35,043 nt of DNA from Ornatilinea apprima (GTDB lineage Bacteria; Chloroflexota; Anaerolineae; Anaerolineales; Anaerolineaceae). The translations under genes were made by a program, and so were the position numbers. The stretch covers positions 1 to 35,043 of the forward strand of contig NZ_LGCL01000010.1 of NCBI RefSeq assembly GCF_001306115.1, in the 5' to 3' direction. This document shows, one piece after another, positions 25,371 to 34,046 of the stretch; within the stretch, counting starts at the first letter, position 1, and each line of letters begins with the position of its first letter. The notes below the pieces were generated by a model that worked only from the letters and a program-made list of their open reading frames with translations, had not been told where the DNA came from and did not search any database.

Positions 25371-25442
25371 AGCGGGAGACGGGATTCGAACCCGCGAATA
25401 GTAGCTTGGAAGGCTACTGCCTTACCACTTGGCGACTCCCGC
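25371..25442 (-). tRNA. tRNA-Gly(TCC)
   Basis: Cloverleaf on the minus strand: acceptor GCGGGAG/CTCCCGC, D arm GCC/GGC, anticodon arm GTAGC-CTTCCAA-GCTAC with anticodon TCC, T arm GCGGG-TTCGAAT-CCCGT (one G-T pair), discriminator T as usual in bacterial tRNA-Gly. No encoded CCA. Confidence 0.95.
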
Positions 25443-25550
25443 GTTGCCTGTCCCTTATTTTACTCTGCCCGCGCCGCACGGTCAAGGAAGGAATTATCGG
25501 CGCGCGCCCCACCCGATCTCCGCGAGCGGGACGCGCGTTCTCATCCGTTC

Positions 25551-27635
25551 CTACTCGTCCTCGCCGGCAGCCTGATCACCCAATTGGAACTGGCTGGCCG
25601 CCGTGTTCAGGTCTTGCGCCATCTGGCTGAGCATGCCAAACGAAATCACCATCTGCCCCACCTGGTCGCGGATCTCGTCCGCGGAGGCGCTCACTTCTTC
25701 CATCGCAGCGGTATTCTCCTCGCTGGTGCGCGCGATCAGGCTGACCGCATCGTTCACCTCAGCGGCGCTGGCAGACATTTCCTCTGTCGCGGCGGTATTT
25801 TCCTCCACCACCGCCGAAACCGAATCCATCGCCCCCACCAGGGTATCGGCCGCGCCGATCACCGCCCGCGCGGCCTGGCTGATCTCTTCCACCCGGCGGG
25901 TCACATCTTCCACCGCGAAAACAATCCGCTCCAGCGCCTGCCCCGACTGGTCGCCGCGCGCCAGGCCCTCGCCCGATTCACGCGCGCTTTCCTCCAGGGC
26001 GGCTACCGCGCCGTCCGTTGACTGGCGAATGGCACGCACCAGCGCGCTGACCTCTTTGGTGGAAACCGCTGAGAGCTCAGCCAGTTTGCGCACTTCGCTG
26101 GCTACCACCGCAAAGCCTTTGCCCTGCTCGCCAGCGCGCGCCGCCTCAATGGCGGCATTAATCGCCAGCAGATTGGTCTGGTCAGCAATATCCGAAATCG
26201 TCTCCACGATCAATCCAATCTGGCGTGAGTGCTGGTCCATCTCGTGAATTTTCTGGGTCGATTCGTCCACGCGGGCGTGGATGCGGCGCATGCCTTCCAC
26301 CATCTGGCCCACAATTTGCGCGCCTTCCAGCGCGGCCGCCCCGGCCTGGCGCGCGTCTTCCGCGCCGCTGGCTGCGTGGGCGGTTACCATGCGCACCGCG
26401 TCGTTGATTTCGGCCGTCACCGTCGCGGCCATACTGACCGACATCGCCTGCTCCTGCGCGCCCTGGGCCACCCCGGCAATCGCGCCGTTCAGTTGGGCCA
26501 TCGACTGGGCCGTTTTCGCGCTGGAATCGGCCTGCGCCACCGCCCCGCGGGTAACCTCTTGCATCGTCTCGCCAATCAGCACCAGCGCGTTTCCAGCCTC
26601 TTCAGCCGTAGTGGTCAGGCTGCCCGCCGCGCGGGTAAGCTGCTGCGCGCTGTTGTGAATGCGGCGCGTCATCCCCGCCAGACCAGAGCGCATTTCGTTG
26701 AAGGACTGACCCAGACGGTCACCCTGGCCGCGCACTTCAAAACTGCCGGTCAAGTCTCCCCGGGCGATACGCTGCGCGTCCGCAGAAATTTCGCGCAAAT
26801 AATACATTAAACGTTGAAAAGAGCGCGCGATCTCACCAATTTCATCGTGCCGCTCAGTAAAGGTCAGGCCATACTTGACATCCACACCCTCCAGTTCAAA
26901 ATCACCTTCGGCAAAACGCTCTGCCGAGCGGGCAATCATGCCCATCGGCACGGCAATCGAATTGGCCAGCCAAAACGCCGCCGCGCCAATCAAAACCGCC
27001 ATCAGCAAAGTGGCCAGTATGGCAACGCGCACAAACCGCGCTCCCTGCTGCACAACGCTGTCCGCCGAAATATCCACCGCCAGCACCGCGTCCAACTGGC
27101 CGGTTTTGGTAAAAATGGGCATATACCCGGTGAGCCAGGTACCCCACTCATCGGTATTGAACTGGCTTTCCACCAGCGGACCGGTCAGCGTGTCGTAATT
27201 GGCTGCCAGGTCGGGCCCCACATCTTCATACTCGCTGCCCAGCGGCAAGATCATGCCTTGGTCATCGCCAATATCGATCACGAAATAAAAATTGCCATCG
27301 TCGCCTTTCCGCAGGGTGTACACAAAAGCAATCTCATCATCCATCTCGCGCACTTCGCGCAGCTTCTTTTGAAGGGTCATATAGCTGGTCTTGCCCTGGT
27401 CTTCCATGGTGCGCAGAGCGGCGTGACTGTCGCCGTCCACTTGCAAAGCAGCCAGTCGGACGATGGTCGCCAGCCGGTCGCGCATGGTCGCCTGGGACTG
27501 GCTGCGCATGACCAGGGTCATCGAGACGATTAAGAGGATTGAAAGGACAAGAGAAACAGCGCCGATCGTAATGCCGAGCGACGCGCGCAAACCGCGCAGC
27601 TCAATGCGTCGAAGAAAGTTGGGCATCTTATTCAC
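25551..27635 (-). CDS. Methyl-accepting chemotaxis protein with periplasmic sensor and HAMP
   Basis: 694 residues. First membrane helix about 18-42, an extracellular Cache-like sensor of about 160 residues ([44 protein letters not shown]), second helix about 205-230, HAMP ([13 protein letters not shown] and a second HAMP-like stretch), then a long coiled-coil signalling domain with the conserved tip [22 protein letters not shown] and [17 protein letters not shown]. No CheR/CheB-binding tail pentapeptide. It senses an external ligand and controls CheA; no other chemotaxis genes lie nearby. Confidence 0.93.
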   Translation of the reverse strand: MNKMPNFLRRIELRGLRASLGITIGAVSLVLSILLIVSMTLVMRSQSQATMRDRLATIVRLAALQVDGDSHAALRTMEDQGKTSYMTLQKKLREVREMDDEIAFVYTLRKGDDGNFYFVIDIGDDQGMILPLGSEYEDVGPDLAANYDTLTGPLVESQFNTDEWGTWLTGYMPIFTKTGQLDAVLAVDISADSVVQQGARFVRVAILATLLMAVLIGAAAFWLANSIAVPMGMIARSAERFAEGDFELEGVDVKYGLTFTERHDEIGEIARSFQRLMYYLREISADAQRIARGDLTGSFEVRGQGDRLGQSFNEMRSGLAGMTRRIHNSAQQLTRAAGSLTTTAEEAGNALVLIGETMQEVTRGAVAQADSSAKTAQSMAQLNGAIAGVAQGAQEQAMSVSMAATVTAEINDAVRMVTAHAASGAEDARQAGAAALEGAQIVGQMVEGMRRIHARVDESTQKIHEMDQHSRQIGLIVETISDIADQTNLLAINAAIEAARAGEQGKGFAVVASEVRKLAELSAVSTKEVSALVRAIRQSTDGAVAALEESARESGEGLARGDQSGQALERIVFAVEDVTRRVEEISQAARAVIGAADTLVGAMDSVSAVVEENTAATEEMSASAAEVNDAVSLIARTSEENTAAMEEVSASADEIRDQVGQMVISFGMLSQMAQDLNTAASQFQLGDQAAGEDE

Positions 27636-27740
27636 CTGTGAAAAGGGGGTTTACTGCTGATTTTTCCGCTAGAAAGGTATATCGGCTGGTTCGAGCAACT
27701 CTTTAGGGTTTGTGGGTAAATTGAGCCTTTTCGTGTCGAC

Positions 27741-27769
27741 TTGATGACCGCGCCTGCCAATGCTATAAT
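27741..27769 (+). promoter_or_regulatory. Promoter of tRNA-Arg
   Basis: TTGATG (27741-27746), 17 bases, TATAAT (27764-27769), 10 bases before the tRNA 5' end. Confidence 0.75.
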
Positions 27770-27779
27770 TACCACCAGC

Positions 27780-27853
27780 GCCCCAGTAGCTCAAATGGAC
27801 AGAGCAAAGCACTCCTAACGCTTAGGTTGTGGGTTCGAGTCCCCCCTGGGGCA
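27780..27853 (+). tRNA. tRNA-Arg(CCT), with two stem mismatches
   Basis: Acceptor GCCCCAG/CTGGGGC, D arm GCTC/GAGC, anticodon loop CTCCTAA (anticodon CCT), T loop TTCGAGT, discriminator A, no encoded CCA. The anticodon stem AAGCA/CGCTT has an A-C pair next to the loop, and the T stem GTGGG/CCCCC has a T-C mismatch. It has its own promoter, so it is probably functional, but the 3' half may have been altered; see the adjacent array. Confidence 0.85.
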
Positions 27854-27994
27854 CTATTGATTCTTAAAAAAGTTAGGTTGTGCGCCCCATCGAGGGACGA
27901 TGCTCGAGTCCCCCCTGGGGCACTGTTGATTCTTAAAAAAGTTAGGTTGTGGGTCCCCGTACAGGGATGATATCCGAGTCCCCCCTGGGGCACT
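27822..27994 (+). repeat. Tandem array of tRNA-Arg 3' ends with inserted hairpins
   Basis: Three units starting TTAGGTTGTG at 27822, 27873 and 27942. Each ends CGAGTCCCCCCTGGGGCACT. Unit 1 is the tRNA 3' half itself. Units 1 and 2 are followed by the same 17-base flank (TTGATTCTTAAAAAAG with one preceding base). Where unit 1 has GGT, unit 2 has 21 bases and unit 3 has 23 different bases, each containing a small inverted repeat (CATCG/CGATG in unit 2, GGAT/ATCC in unit 3). In unit 2 a GCCCCA also restores pairing with TGGGGC. Confidence 0.85.
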
Positions 27995-28154
27995 TTATTA
28001 TTTAACCTAAAAACAGTTTATGATCAATTTCTCCCCCTTTTTTGCCTATCACAAGAGTAGATATTCCAAAAACCAATCGATTCCTTCTCTATTTCCCTTT
28101 TCAAACCTTCGCGATACAATCCTAACAAACCATCCAGCCACCCGGAAAATCCTC

Positions 28155-28475
28155 ATGCGCCAAGTGAAAATCACCGTCCTGAAAAAACACTTCTACGCAG
28201 ACCTGGCCGACGCCTACCTGACCGAAGGCAAAGCCGTTGGACCATGCCCCCTGCTGGAAGAAGGCGACACCTTCACCTACGAAGGCGGCGCGGAAATGCC
28301 GCCGGGTTTCTGCCCGTGGGCATGGATCGACATCTATCGCGGCGTCAGCGCCCTCTCAGCCGGCGCCACCTACACCCCCTGGAACAACCGCGACGGGATG
28401 CAAATCCTGTGCTGCACCGACGGCATCCGGCCGGTCATCTTTGCCATTGAAGCAATAAAAGAAAAAGAATATTGA
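28155..28475 (+). CDS. TIGR04076-family small protein
   Basis: 106 residues from ATG 28155, beginning RQVKITVLKKHFYADLADAYL. It has GPCPLLEEGDTF, MPPGFCPWAWIDIYRGVSALS and a DGMQILCCTDGIRPVIFAIE end. This pattern (C.....G..F......P..FC.WA...I......L..G......) is the TIGR04076 domain, of unknown function, with several conserved cysteines that may bind a metal or cluster. A TACAAT -10-like box lies near 28113. A longer reading from 28020 has no ribosome site. Confidence 0.8.
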   Translation: MRQVKITVLKKHFYADLADAYLTEGKAVGPCPLLEEGDTFTYEGGAEMPPGFCPWAWIDIYRGVSALSAGATYTPWNNRDGMQILCCTDGIRPVIFAIEAIKEKEY

Positions 28476-28554
28476 TCTGGTTCGCTGAAAATAGCGATCA
28501 AAAAGATGAGATATTGCTTATCAGTTGCTCTTTTGGAGATTAAAAAAACAAAAA

Positions 28555-29505
28555 TTATCTTTCTTCTGTACAATCCCGCAACCCGAGAAAAGTCTCCATA
28601 TTCTTGCGTTGTGTTTCATTCAGTTGCTTTGTCTTAAAAACCGTTTCTAACATCATCACCTGCTTTATGTTACGTTTACATAATTGATCACAAACAGCAA
28701 TATTTCCGGAGCCTTGAATACTTTGATCGCAAACCAATGTATCGTATTCTGGCAATTTCTTGAGCTCTACCTTTTCTTGTAGAATTGAACAATACTTCAC
28801 CAGGTTTCCTTTAGCCACTGCACGTTTTTTTATAGTCTTGTCACGGTTTGCTCTCTCAAGCAAAACCTGACCGACCGTCCGCAAATTTGTCTCCTGCGCA
28901 AACTCGGGGCTGGTTACATAAATGGTCTTTGCCGTAGGCACGGTCATTCCTTCTGGAATAAAATAATTCACACTGATTCCTGGCAGATAACTGACGCTGC
29001 CTGTATAAGGCATGCCTGGCCCCTGCGCTTTCAAGTGTTGTCGCAGGTCTTCTATTTCCTCTTTCCTCATTCCAATGGGCATAAACATGCCGTTGATCAA
29101 CCGGAAGAGCGGTTCAAAGGGAAAGAGGAGAAACCCGCCAATAAGAATACCTCCTAAAACTTTGAGAATAATGGAGCCGATTAAATCTTTTTCCCCATAA
29201 TTTCTAAACAAAGAAAAGGAAAGAAAGATGCTTGAAATTAATAAGAGGAGGCTGGCTATATCGTTGGTAATGGAATATCTTTTGATCCTCTTCATCATTC
29301 GCTGAGCCATTTGCCAGTGAGTTTGGCAATAAGGCACCTGATAAACAGACCCAAATTTTGCGGTTTCAACTCTGCCAACCAGAAAATACCGTGTGGCCTC
29401 CTGAGAAGCATCAAAATCAAGCTTTTCTGTGGCTGGCTGTCCACACATTACACAGAGGTTTGATGAAAATGGAAACACAGGGGGATGAAACTCCATAGCA
29501 GACAT
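28555..29505 (-). CDS. Membrane protein with zinc-knuckle-like N-terminus, unknown function
   Basis: 316 residues. The N-terminus has CVMCG and later PYCQTHW, a CxxC plus CxxH pair like a small zinc ribbon. Two membrane helices follow (about 84-102 and 108-135). The C-terminal 170 residues are soluble, with four more cysteines (CSIL, VCDQS, VCDQLC). GGAGGT precedes the ATG. The gene is AT-rich compared with its neighbours, as are the 500 bases to its right. No family recognised; a recent acquisition is possible. Confidence 0.7.
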   Translation of the reverse strand: MSAMEFHPPVFPFSSNLCVMCGQPATEKLDFDASQEATRYFLVGRVETAKFGSVYQVPYCQTHWQMAQRMMKRIKRYSITNDIASLLLLISSIFLSFSLFRNYGEKDLIGSIILKVLGGILIGGFLLFPFEPLFRLINGMFMPIGMRKEEIEDLRQHLKAQGPGMPYTGSVSYLPGISVNYFIPEGMTVPTAKTIYVTSPEFAQETNLRTVGQVLLERANRDKTIKKRAVAKGNLVKYCSILQEKVELKKLPEYDTLVCDQSIQGSGNIAVCDQLCKRNIKQVMMLETVFKTKQLNETQRKNMETFLGLRDCTEER

Positions 29506-29764
29506 AGAACACCTCCATTGAGCAACAGAATTGAAGGAGTCTTTTCTGAACTAGATGCAGAAAGAATGGTTCTCGGCTGCGAGGGTAGTAAAGAACTTGC
29601 TAGAAATTCAATCGTTTACAATTATCATCATTTCTGTCCATTGTTCTCAAATCCACTATACTGAGTAAAGAGATGCCCTTCAAGTAGGTAACTTCAGAGA
29701 AAATAACGACAGCATTTTGGCATGCCGCGTTGTGATCGTTATAACCAAAGCAGGATGTTTTCCC

Positions 29765-29884
29765 ATGCCCTTTGAACCCGCTTACCTATCCCTGCTCGCT
29801 TCCGGCGAATATGCCGCCCGCTCATTTGCATTTTCCAGCGCGCAGAGTATCATAAACATATCCCCGTTGATTCCCTTTTATTGA
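29765..29884 (+). pseudogene. 5' fragment of a PflX-like radical SAM gene
   Basis: ATG then MPFEPAYLSLLASGEYAAR, which resembles the opening of COG1313 radical SAM proteins (P.YL.L..SGEL..R). The reading then drifts (SFAFSSAQSIINI) and stops after 39 codons; the expected CxLCPR.C cluster region is missing. It looks like the 5' stub of a deleted gene. The remaining bases of the 29506-30007 interval hold nothing I can identify. Confidence 0.4.
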
Positions 29885-30007
29885 CCACTACAGGTTTCCT
29901 CCATACTGGTTGCCTGAAGAAACAAACAAAACGCCCTACCCGATTCGGATGGTTCGGTTTGATTCGGCTGTTGGGTGAATCGAACCAGAAACCGCGTGGA
30001 GATAAAA

Positions 30008-31354
30008 ATGAAAAAACCAATTTCCCTGTTTGTTTTTTTGGCCGTCATCCTGCTCACCAGCCTGGCCTGTTCGTTACCCTTCGCCCAAAAAGACGGCGGC
30101 GCATCTACCTCTTCCTCAGAAAGCAATATCAGCCCCATTCAGTGCTGCGCAGACGTCAGCGACGACGGCGAATGCCTGGGAGAAGGCAGCCGCTTCCCGG
30201 CTGGAACCGGCACCGTGTGGGCCTTCTTCACCTACCAGGGCATGCAAGATGGGCAGCCCTGGTCATTGGTCTGGGAACAGGACGGCGATTTATACCAGCG
30301 CGAAGATCTGACCTGGGAAGACGGCGAAGAAGGCTGGCTGGCCTACAGCCTGGAAGAGCCAAACCTGAGCGGAACCTTCGACCTGACGATTCTTCTCAAC
30401 GGTGAAGCCGTGCAAAGCGCATCCTTCAGCGTGGACGAATCCGAGGCCGCCCCAGAAACCGCGCCGCCAGCCGGCCAGGGCGGTGCGCCCACTTTTGGGC
30501 CTATCACCATCGCCAGTGATGTGAGCGACAACAACTTCCCCATCGGCATCACCAGCGTCTTCCCCGCCGGTACACAGGCCGTGTATGCGGTGTTCCCTTA
30601 TGCCAACATGAGCGCCGGCATGGATTACACCGTGGAATGGGTGGTCAATGACCTCACTGTTTCGCGCGAAGACAACGCCTGGGAATCCCAAACCAACGGC
30701 ATGTACTACTGCTCGCTGTACGACGACGAGCCCCTCCCCGAAGGCGATTACATTCTCCTGCTTTACATCAACCAGGAAGTGCAGCAGTACGCCAAATTCA
30801 CCGTGCAGGGCGAAGCCGCTCCCGAACCGCCGCCCCAACCCGGCATCCCCGATCGGCCCGCCACTCCGGAAGAAGTGGTAGACGCCCAGGCTTTGCCCTA
30901 TTTTTACGAAATTTTCAACGCGGACCTGCCTGTCTTGCACGAGATTGTGGCCATCAACCTGCAGTACTGGACTGAAGTTATTGTCACCGACGACAACCCC
31001 TGCGGAGAGGACGCCATAGCTTGTTTCTACAAAGAAAATTGTGATGTCCGTGAGGGCGGAAAAGTGTATATGACCTCCAGCGCCATGAACGACCCCTCCG
31101 CGGAAGTGACGGCCACCCTGGTGCATGAGCTGACCCACGGCATGCAGTTCTACCTGGGCATGCCCTGCGGCTGCACCGTGGAAAAAGAATACTACGCTAT
31201 GATCTCAGAAGTGGACTATTTGCTCTACAGCGGCAATGAAGATTACGCCTACGATCATTACGGCCGCGCCTGGGACGACAGCGGCGCAGTGCGGCCTGAC
31301 ATCATCTGGGACGTGGTGAAAGCCGCTTACGGCGATCACTGCCCGGATTACTAA
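30008..31354 (+). CDS. Lipoprotein with two beta-sandwich repeats and a C-terminal HExxH domain
   Basis: 448 residues from ATG 30008 (GGAG seven bases upstream). Lipoprotein signal ending LTSLAC (Cys21). Two related beta domains (about 40-145 and 165-265) share the pattern FPAGT..V(W/Y)A.F.Y..M..G and end (F)SV/FTV. A Pro-rich hinge (about 270-290) leads to a domain with VHELTHGMQFY (HExxH at 373-377) and Cys pairs (MPCGC). It is surface-exposed and may be a zinc peptidase; a third ligand may be a Glu in EKEYYAMISEVDY. It differs from the exported HExxH protein at 5-6 kb apart from the motif. Confidence 0.75.
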   Translation: MKKPISLFVFLAVILLTSLACSLPFAQKDGGASTSSSESNISPIQCCADVSDDGECLGEGSRFPAGTGTVWAFFTYQGMQDGQPWSLVWEQDGDLYQREDLTWEDGEEGWLAYSLEEPNLSGTFDLTILLNGEAVQSASFSVDESEAAPETAPPAGQGGAPTFGPITIASDVSDNNFPIGITSVFPAGTQAVYAVFPYANMSAGMDYTVEWVVNDLTVSREDNAWESQTNGMYYCSLYDDEPLPEGDYILLLYINQEVQQYAKFTVQGEAAPEPPPQPGIPDRPATPEEVVDAQALPYFYEIFNADLPVLHEIVAINLQYWTEVIVTDDNPCGEDAIACFYKENCDVREGGKVYMTSSAMNDPSAEVTATLVHELTHGMQFYLGMPCGCTVEKEYYAMISEVDYLLYSGNEDYAYDHYGRAWDDSGAVRPDIIWDVVKAAYGDHCPDY

Positions 31355-31382
31355 CCACAACCACGCGCAAACCGCGAAGCCA

Positions 31383-31419
31383 ACGGGGCTGCCTGTTCAG
31401 ATGGGCAGCCCCGTTTTTT
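31383..31419 (+). terminator. Rho-independent terminator
   Basis: ACGGGGCTGCC pairs with GGCAGCCCCGT around a 10-base loop, then T6. Confidence 0.93.
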
Positions 31420-31777
31420 CATAAATCACGCCCGGCGCAAAAAAGCAAGGTGCGTTGAACCTCGGTCAACAGTTCCTGTATTTAAGGGAGATACCACGAA
31501 AAAACAGCTTAATTTCAGATTAGAGCTTGTTAATTTTGACCAAAAGCCTTGATTTTTTGGCCTGGTTTTGGTATCCTTATGGTGATGAACGTCTGGGTGC
31601 CCCCCTCACTCAGGCGTTTGTCATTTAACCACCACAGGGCGCATCTCCCCTTCCGGCCTCCCCAAATCGCCCGGCGCGCCCAAATCCGTCAGGTACACCC
31701 CCTCAAAATTGGATACAATCAAAAAGTAGCAGCGCGGTTCCTTTGCGTGATGAATAACGGAGAAAGGCCGGTACCTC
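31420..31777. other. Intergenic stretch without a clear gene
   Basis: 358 bases. A TACAAT box near 31718 may serve the next gene. On the minus strand a frame ending at 31621 reads FEGVYLTDLGAPGDLGRPEG, which has protein-like composition and could be a gene remnant, but no start or family is apparent. Confidence 0.35.
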
Positions 31778-32905
31778 ATGTTCAAAAAACATCCGTGGAT
31801 ATTCCTGATTCTCATCCTGGCACTGGCGGCTTTTGCCTGCAACTTCCCCGGCGCGGCCGCCACCCTTACCCCCACTCCTGACCCTGCCCAGCAGGCTCTG
31901 ACCCTGGTGGCACAAACGGAACAAGCCGCGGCCGCCGCCACCCTGGCAGCCACCCAGCCCGTCATCACCGTGCCGCCCACCGTCACCCTGGCGCCCTTCA
32001 GCGGCTCCACTCCCGCGCCCGCCTCCACCAGCACCTCGCTCCCCTGCGACCAGGCCGGATTTGTGACCGATGTAACCATTCCCGATGGAACACAGTTGGA
32101 ACCCAACAAAGAGTTCATTAAAACCTGGCGGCTCAAAAACACTGGCTCGTGTACCTGGACGACCAGCTACGCGGTGGTTTTTGACAGCGGCGACGCGATG
32201 AACGCGCCGGTCTCCACCAGCCTCACCGGCAGCGTGGCTCCCGGCCAGACCATTGACATTTCCGTGTCGATGAAAGCCCCCACCGCCGAGGGTACCTACC
32301 GCGGAAACTGGAAGCTGCGCAACGCCTCGGGGGCGGTGTTTGGCCTGGGCGCCAGCAACAGCGCCTTTTATGTCGAAATTGAAGTCAAGAACACTCCCTC
32401 CAGCGGACCTACCGTGATCTACAACTTTGCGGAGAAATATTGTGAGGCAGAATGGATCAGCGCGGCGGGTGTGCTGGCCTGTCCCGGCGGCACCGGCGAC
32501 AGCAGCGGGTTTGTGATCAAGCTCAGCAACCCCAAAATGGAAACCGGCGATTTTGCCAACAAGGTTTCCATCCAAACCCACCCGCAGTGGATTGATAACG
32601 GCGCGATCAGCGGGCGCTTCCCGGCCGTGGCCGTGCAGTCAGGTTACCGCTTCAAGGCCGATATCGGCTGCCTGCACAACGGCAGCGCCTGCGATGTGAA
32701 ATATCAGCTTAATTACCGCGTGGATGGCGGCCCCTTGCAGAGCCTGGGCACCTGGGGCGAGAAGTATGACGCCGCGCTCACCTCGCTGAATGTAGACCTG
32801 TCTTCTCTGGCTGGCAGCTCGGTGCAGTTCATCCTCGCTGTCCAGTCCAACGGCCCCTCCAATCAGGATTGGGCGGTCTGGGTAAACCCGCGCATCGAGA
32901 AGTAA
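31778..32905 (+). CDS. Lipoprotein with NBR1-type Ig-like domain
   Basis: 375 residues. Signal peptide ending LAAFAC (Cys21), then a Thr/Ala/Pro-rich linker (about 28-88). The central domain (about 90-205) is the NBR1 Ig-like fold: VTIPDGTQLEPNKEFIKTW, LKNTGSCTWTTSY, GSVAPGQTIDISV and APTAEGTYRGNWKL. A second beta domain (about 215-372) contains four cysteines and an NGPSNQDWAVWVNPRI end that resembles carbohydrate-binding-type sandwiches. Such lipoproteins recur in Chloroflexota; the role is probably surface binding. It is monocistronic. Confidence 0.85.
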   Translation: MFKKHPWIFLILILALAAFACNFPGAAATLTPTPDPAQQALTLVAQTEQAAAAATLAATQPVITVPPTVTLAPFSGSTPAPASTSTSLPCDQAGFVTDVTIPDGTQLEPNKEFIKTWRLKNTGSCTWTTSYAVVFDSGDAMNAPVSTSLTGSVAPGQTIDISVSMKAPTAEGTYRGNWKLRNASGAVFGLGASNSAFYVEIEVKNTPSSGPTVIYNFAEKYCEAEWISAAGVLACPGGTGDSSGFVIKLSNPKMETGDFANKVSIQTHPQWIDNGAISGRFPAVAVQSGYRFKADIGCLHNGSACDVKYQLNYRVDGGPLQSLGTWGEKYDAALTSLNVDLSSLAGSSVQFILAVQSNGPSNQDWAVWVNPRIEK

Positions 32906-33038
32906 GACCGTCTGCCTGGCGCGGCCGGTTTCCGAAAAGCGGGTAGAGGGTTGTCTCGCATTCCCGCAAACTGCTGCGGCGGCGCGGGCGTATTTTTGGT
33001 ACAATAAAGCATTCGTTCAGAAAGGAATTCCGTTCACT

Positions 33039-33974
33039 TTGTTTGAAGTTATTTTCCTGGGCACCAGCGCTTCAGCGCCCTCTATCCAGCGTGGTCTGCC
33101 GGCGCAGGTCATCAAGCATGACGAATACCGCTTCCTGGTTGACTGCGGCGAGGGTACTCAGCGCCAGATCTTGCAGGCCGGTTTGGGCTTTAAGCGCCTC
33201 AACCGCATCCTCATTACCCACGGCCACCTCGATCACATTCTGGGGCTGGCCGGGCTGATCTCCACCTTGATGCGCTGGGAAACCATGGAAGGCCTGGAAA
33301 TTTATGCCGGAAAGCGCGCCCTGGAGCGCATCCACGACCTGGTATACGGTGTGGTGCTGCGCAACACGCGCCCGCCCATGCCCATTGACCTGATCGAAGT
33401 GAACGAAGGCCCCTTCTTTGAAGCCGATGATTTTCGCATCTCGGCTTTCCCTGTTTTTCATCGCGGCACCGATTCCTTCGGCTACCTGTTCGAAGAGAAA
33501 GGCCGCCGTCCCTTTCTACCTGAGAAAGCCGAAGCCCTCAACATTCCCCCCGGCCCCTGGCGGCGCAAGCTGGTGGAAGGCGAAGCGGCTTCCCTGCCCG
33601 ACGGGCGCGTGATTGACCCCGAAACGGTTTTAGGTGAATTCAAACCCGGCACGCGCCTGGTGCTGGTGGGCGACGTGGGCGACACGCGCAGCCTGTTAGA
33701 CGTTTGCCGCGGTGCGGACGCGATTGTGATGGAATCCACCTATCTGGATGAAGAAGAAAATATGGCACGGCGCTTCTCACACATGACTGCCCGGCACGCC
33801 GCCGAACTGGCCCGCGACGCCGAAGCCAGGCAGCTCATTCTCACCCATATCTCCCGCCGCTACCGCAACCGCGACGTGATCAAAGAAGCCCAATCGGTTT
33901 TCCCGGCTGCTGTGGTCGCCCGCGATTTCGACATCTTCCAGATCAAAAAAGACGAATCCCCGGCGCAGGAATAA
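33039..33974 (+). CDS. rnz: Ribonuclease Z
   Basis: 311 residues. LGTSASAPSIQRG and VDCGEGTQRQ at the N-terminus, the metal motif HGHLDH (61-66), VFHRGTDSFGYLFEE, VLVGDVGDT and LTHISRRY complete the tRNase Z signature. It removes the 3' trailer of pre-tRNAs, here needed because the tRNAs in the window lack encoded CCA. The start is TTG at 33039; no ATG lies nearby, and AAAGGA is 12 bases ahead. A TACAAT box lies near 33000. Confidence 0.92.
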   Translation: MFEVIFLGTSASAPSIQRGLPAQVIKHDEYRFLVDCGEGTQRQILQAGLGFKRLNRILITHGHLDHILGLAGLISTLMRWETMEGLEIYAGKRALERIHDLVYGVVLRNTRPPMPIDLIEVNEGPFFEADDFRISAFPVFHRGTDSFGYLFEEKGRRPFLPEKAEALNIPPGPWRRKLVEGEAASLPDGRVIDPETVLGEFKPGTRLVLVGDVGDTRSLLDVCRGADAIVMESTYLDEEENMARRFSHMTARHAAELARDAEARQLILTHISRRYRNRDVIKEAQSVFPAAVVARDFDIFQIKKDESPAQE

Positions 33975-33997
33975 AGCCTGACCCCAACTTAAGCAAT

Positions 33998-34024
33998 CCA
34001 GCCGCCCTGTAGAAGAGCGGCTGG
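33998..34024. terminator. Possible terminator between convergent genes
   Basis: CCAGCCGC pairs with GCGGCTGG around 11 bases; only a poor T run follows on either strand. Confidence 0.45.
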
Positions 34025-34046
34025 TTGATGTAGCCAGGGTACCGGC

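Noticed and set aside
27769..27993. Minus-strand 74-residue ORF with repeated SAPGGTR and HNLTFLRIN peptides
   Set aside because: This is the antisense translation of the tRNA-Arg 3'-end repeats, a well-known source of false APGGTRTHN proteins.
27822..27994. Short CRISPR-like array (three repeats with variable segments)
   Set aside because: The conserved part is the tRNA 3' half and its flank, unit lengths differ (51 and 69 bases), and no cas genes are near.
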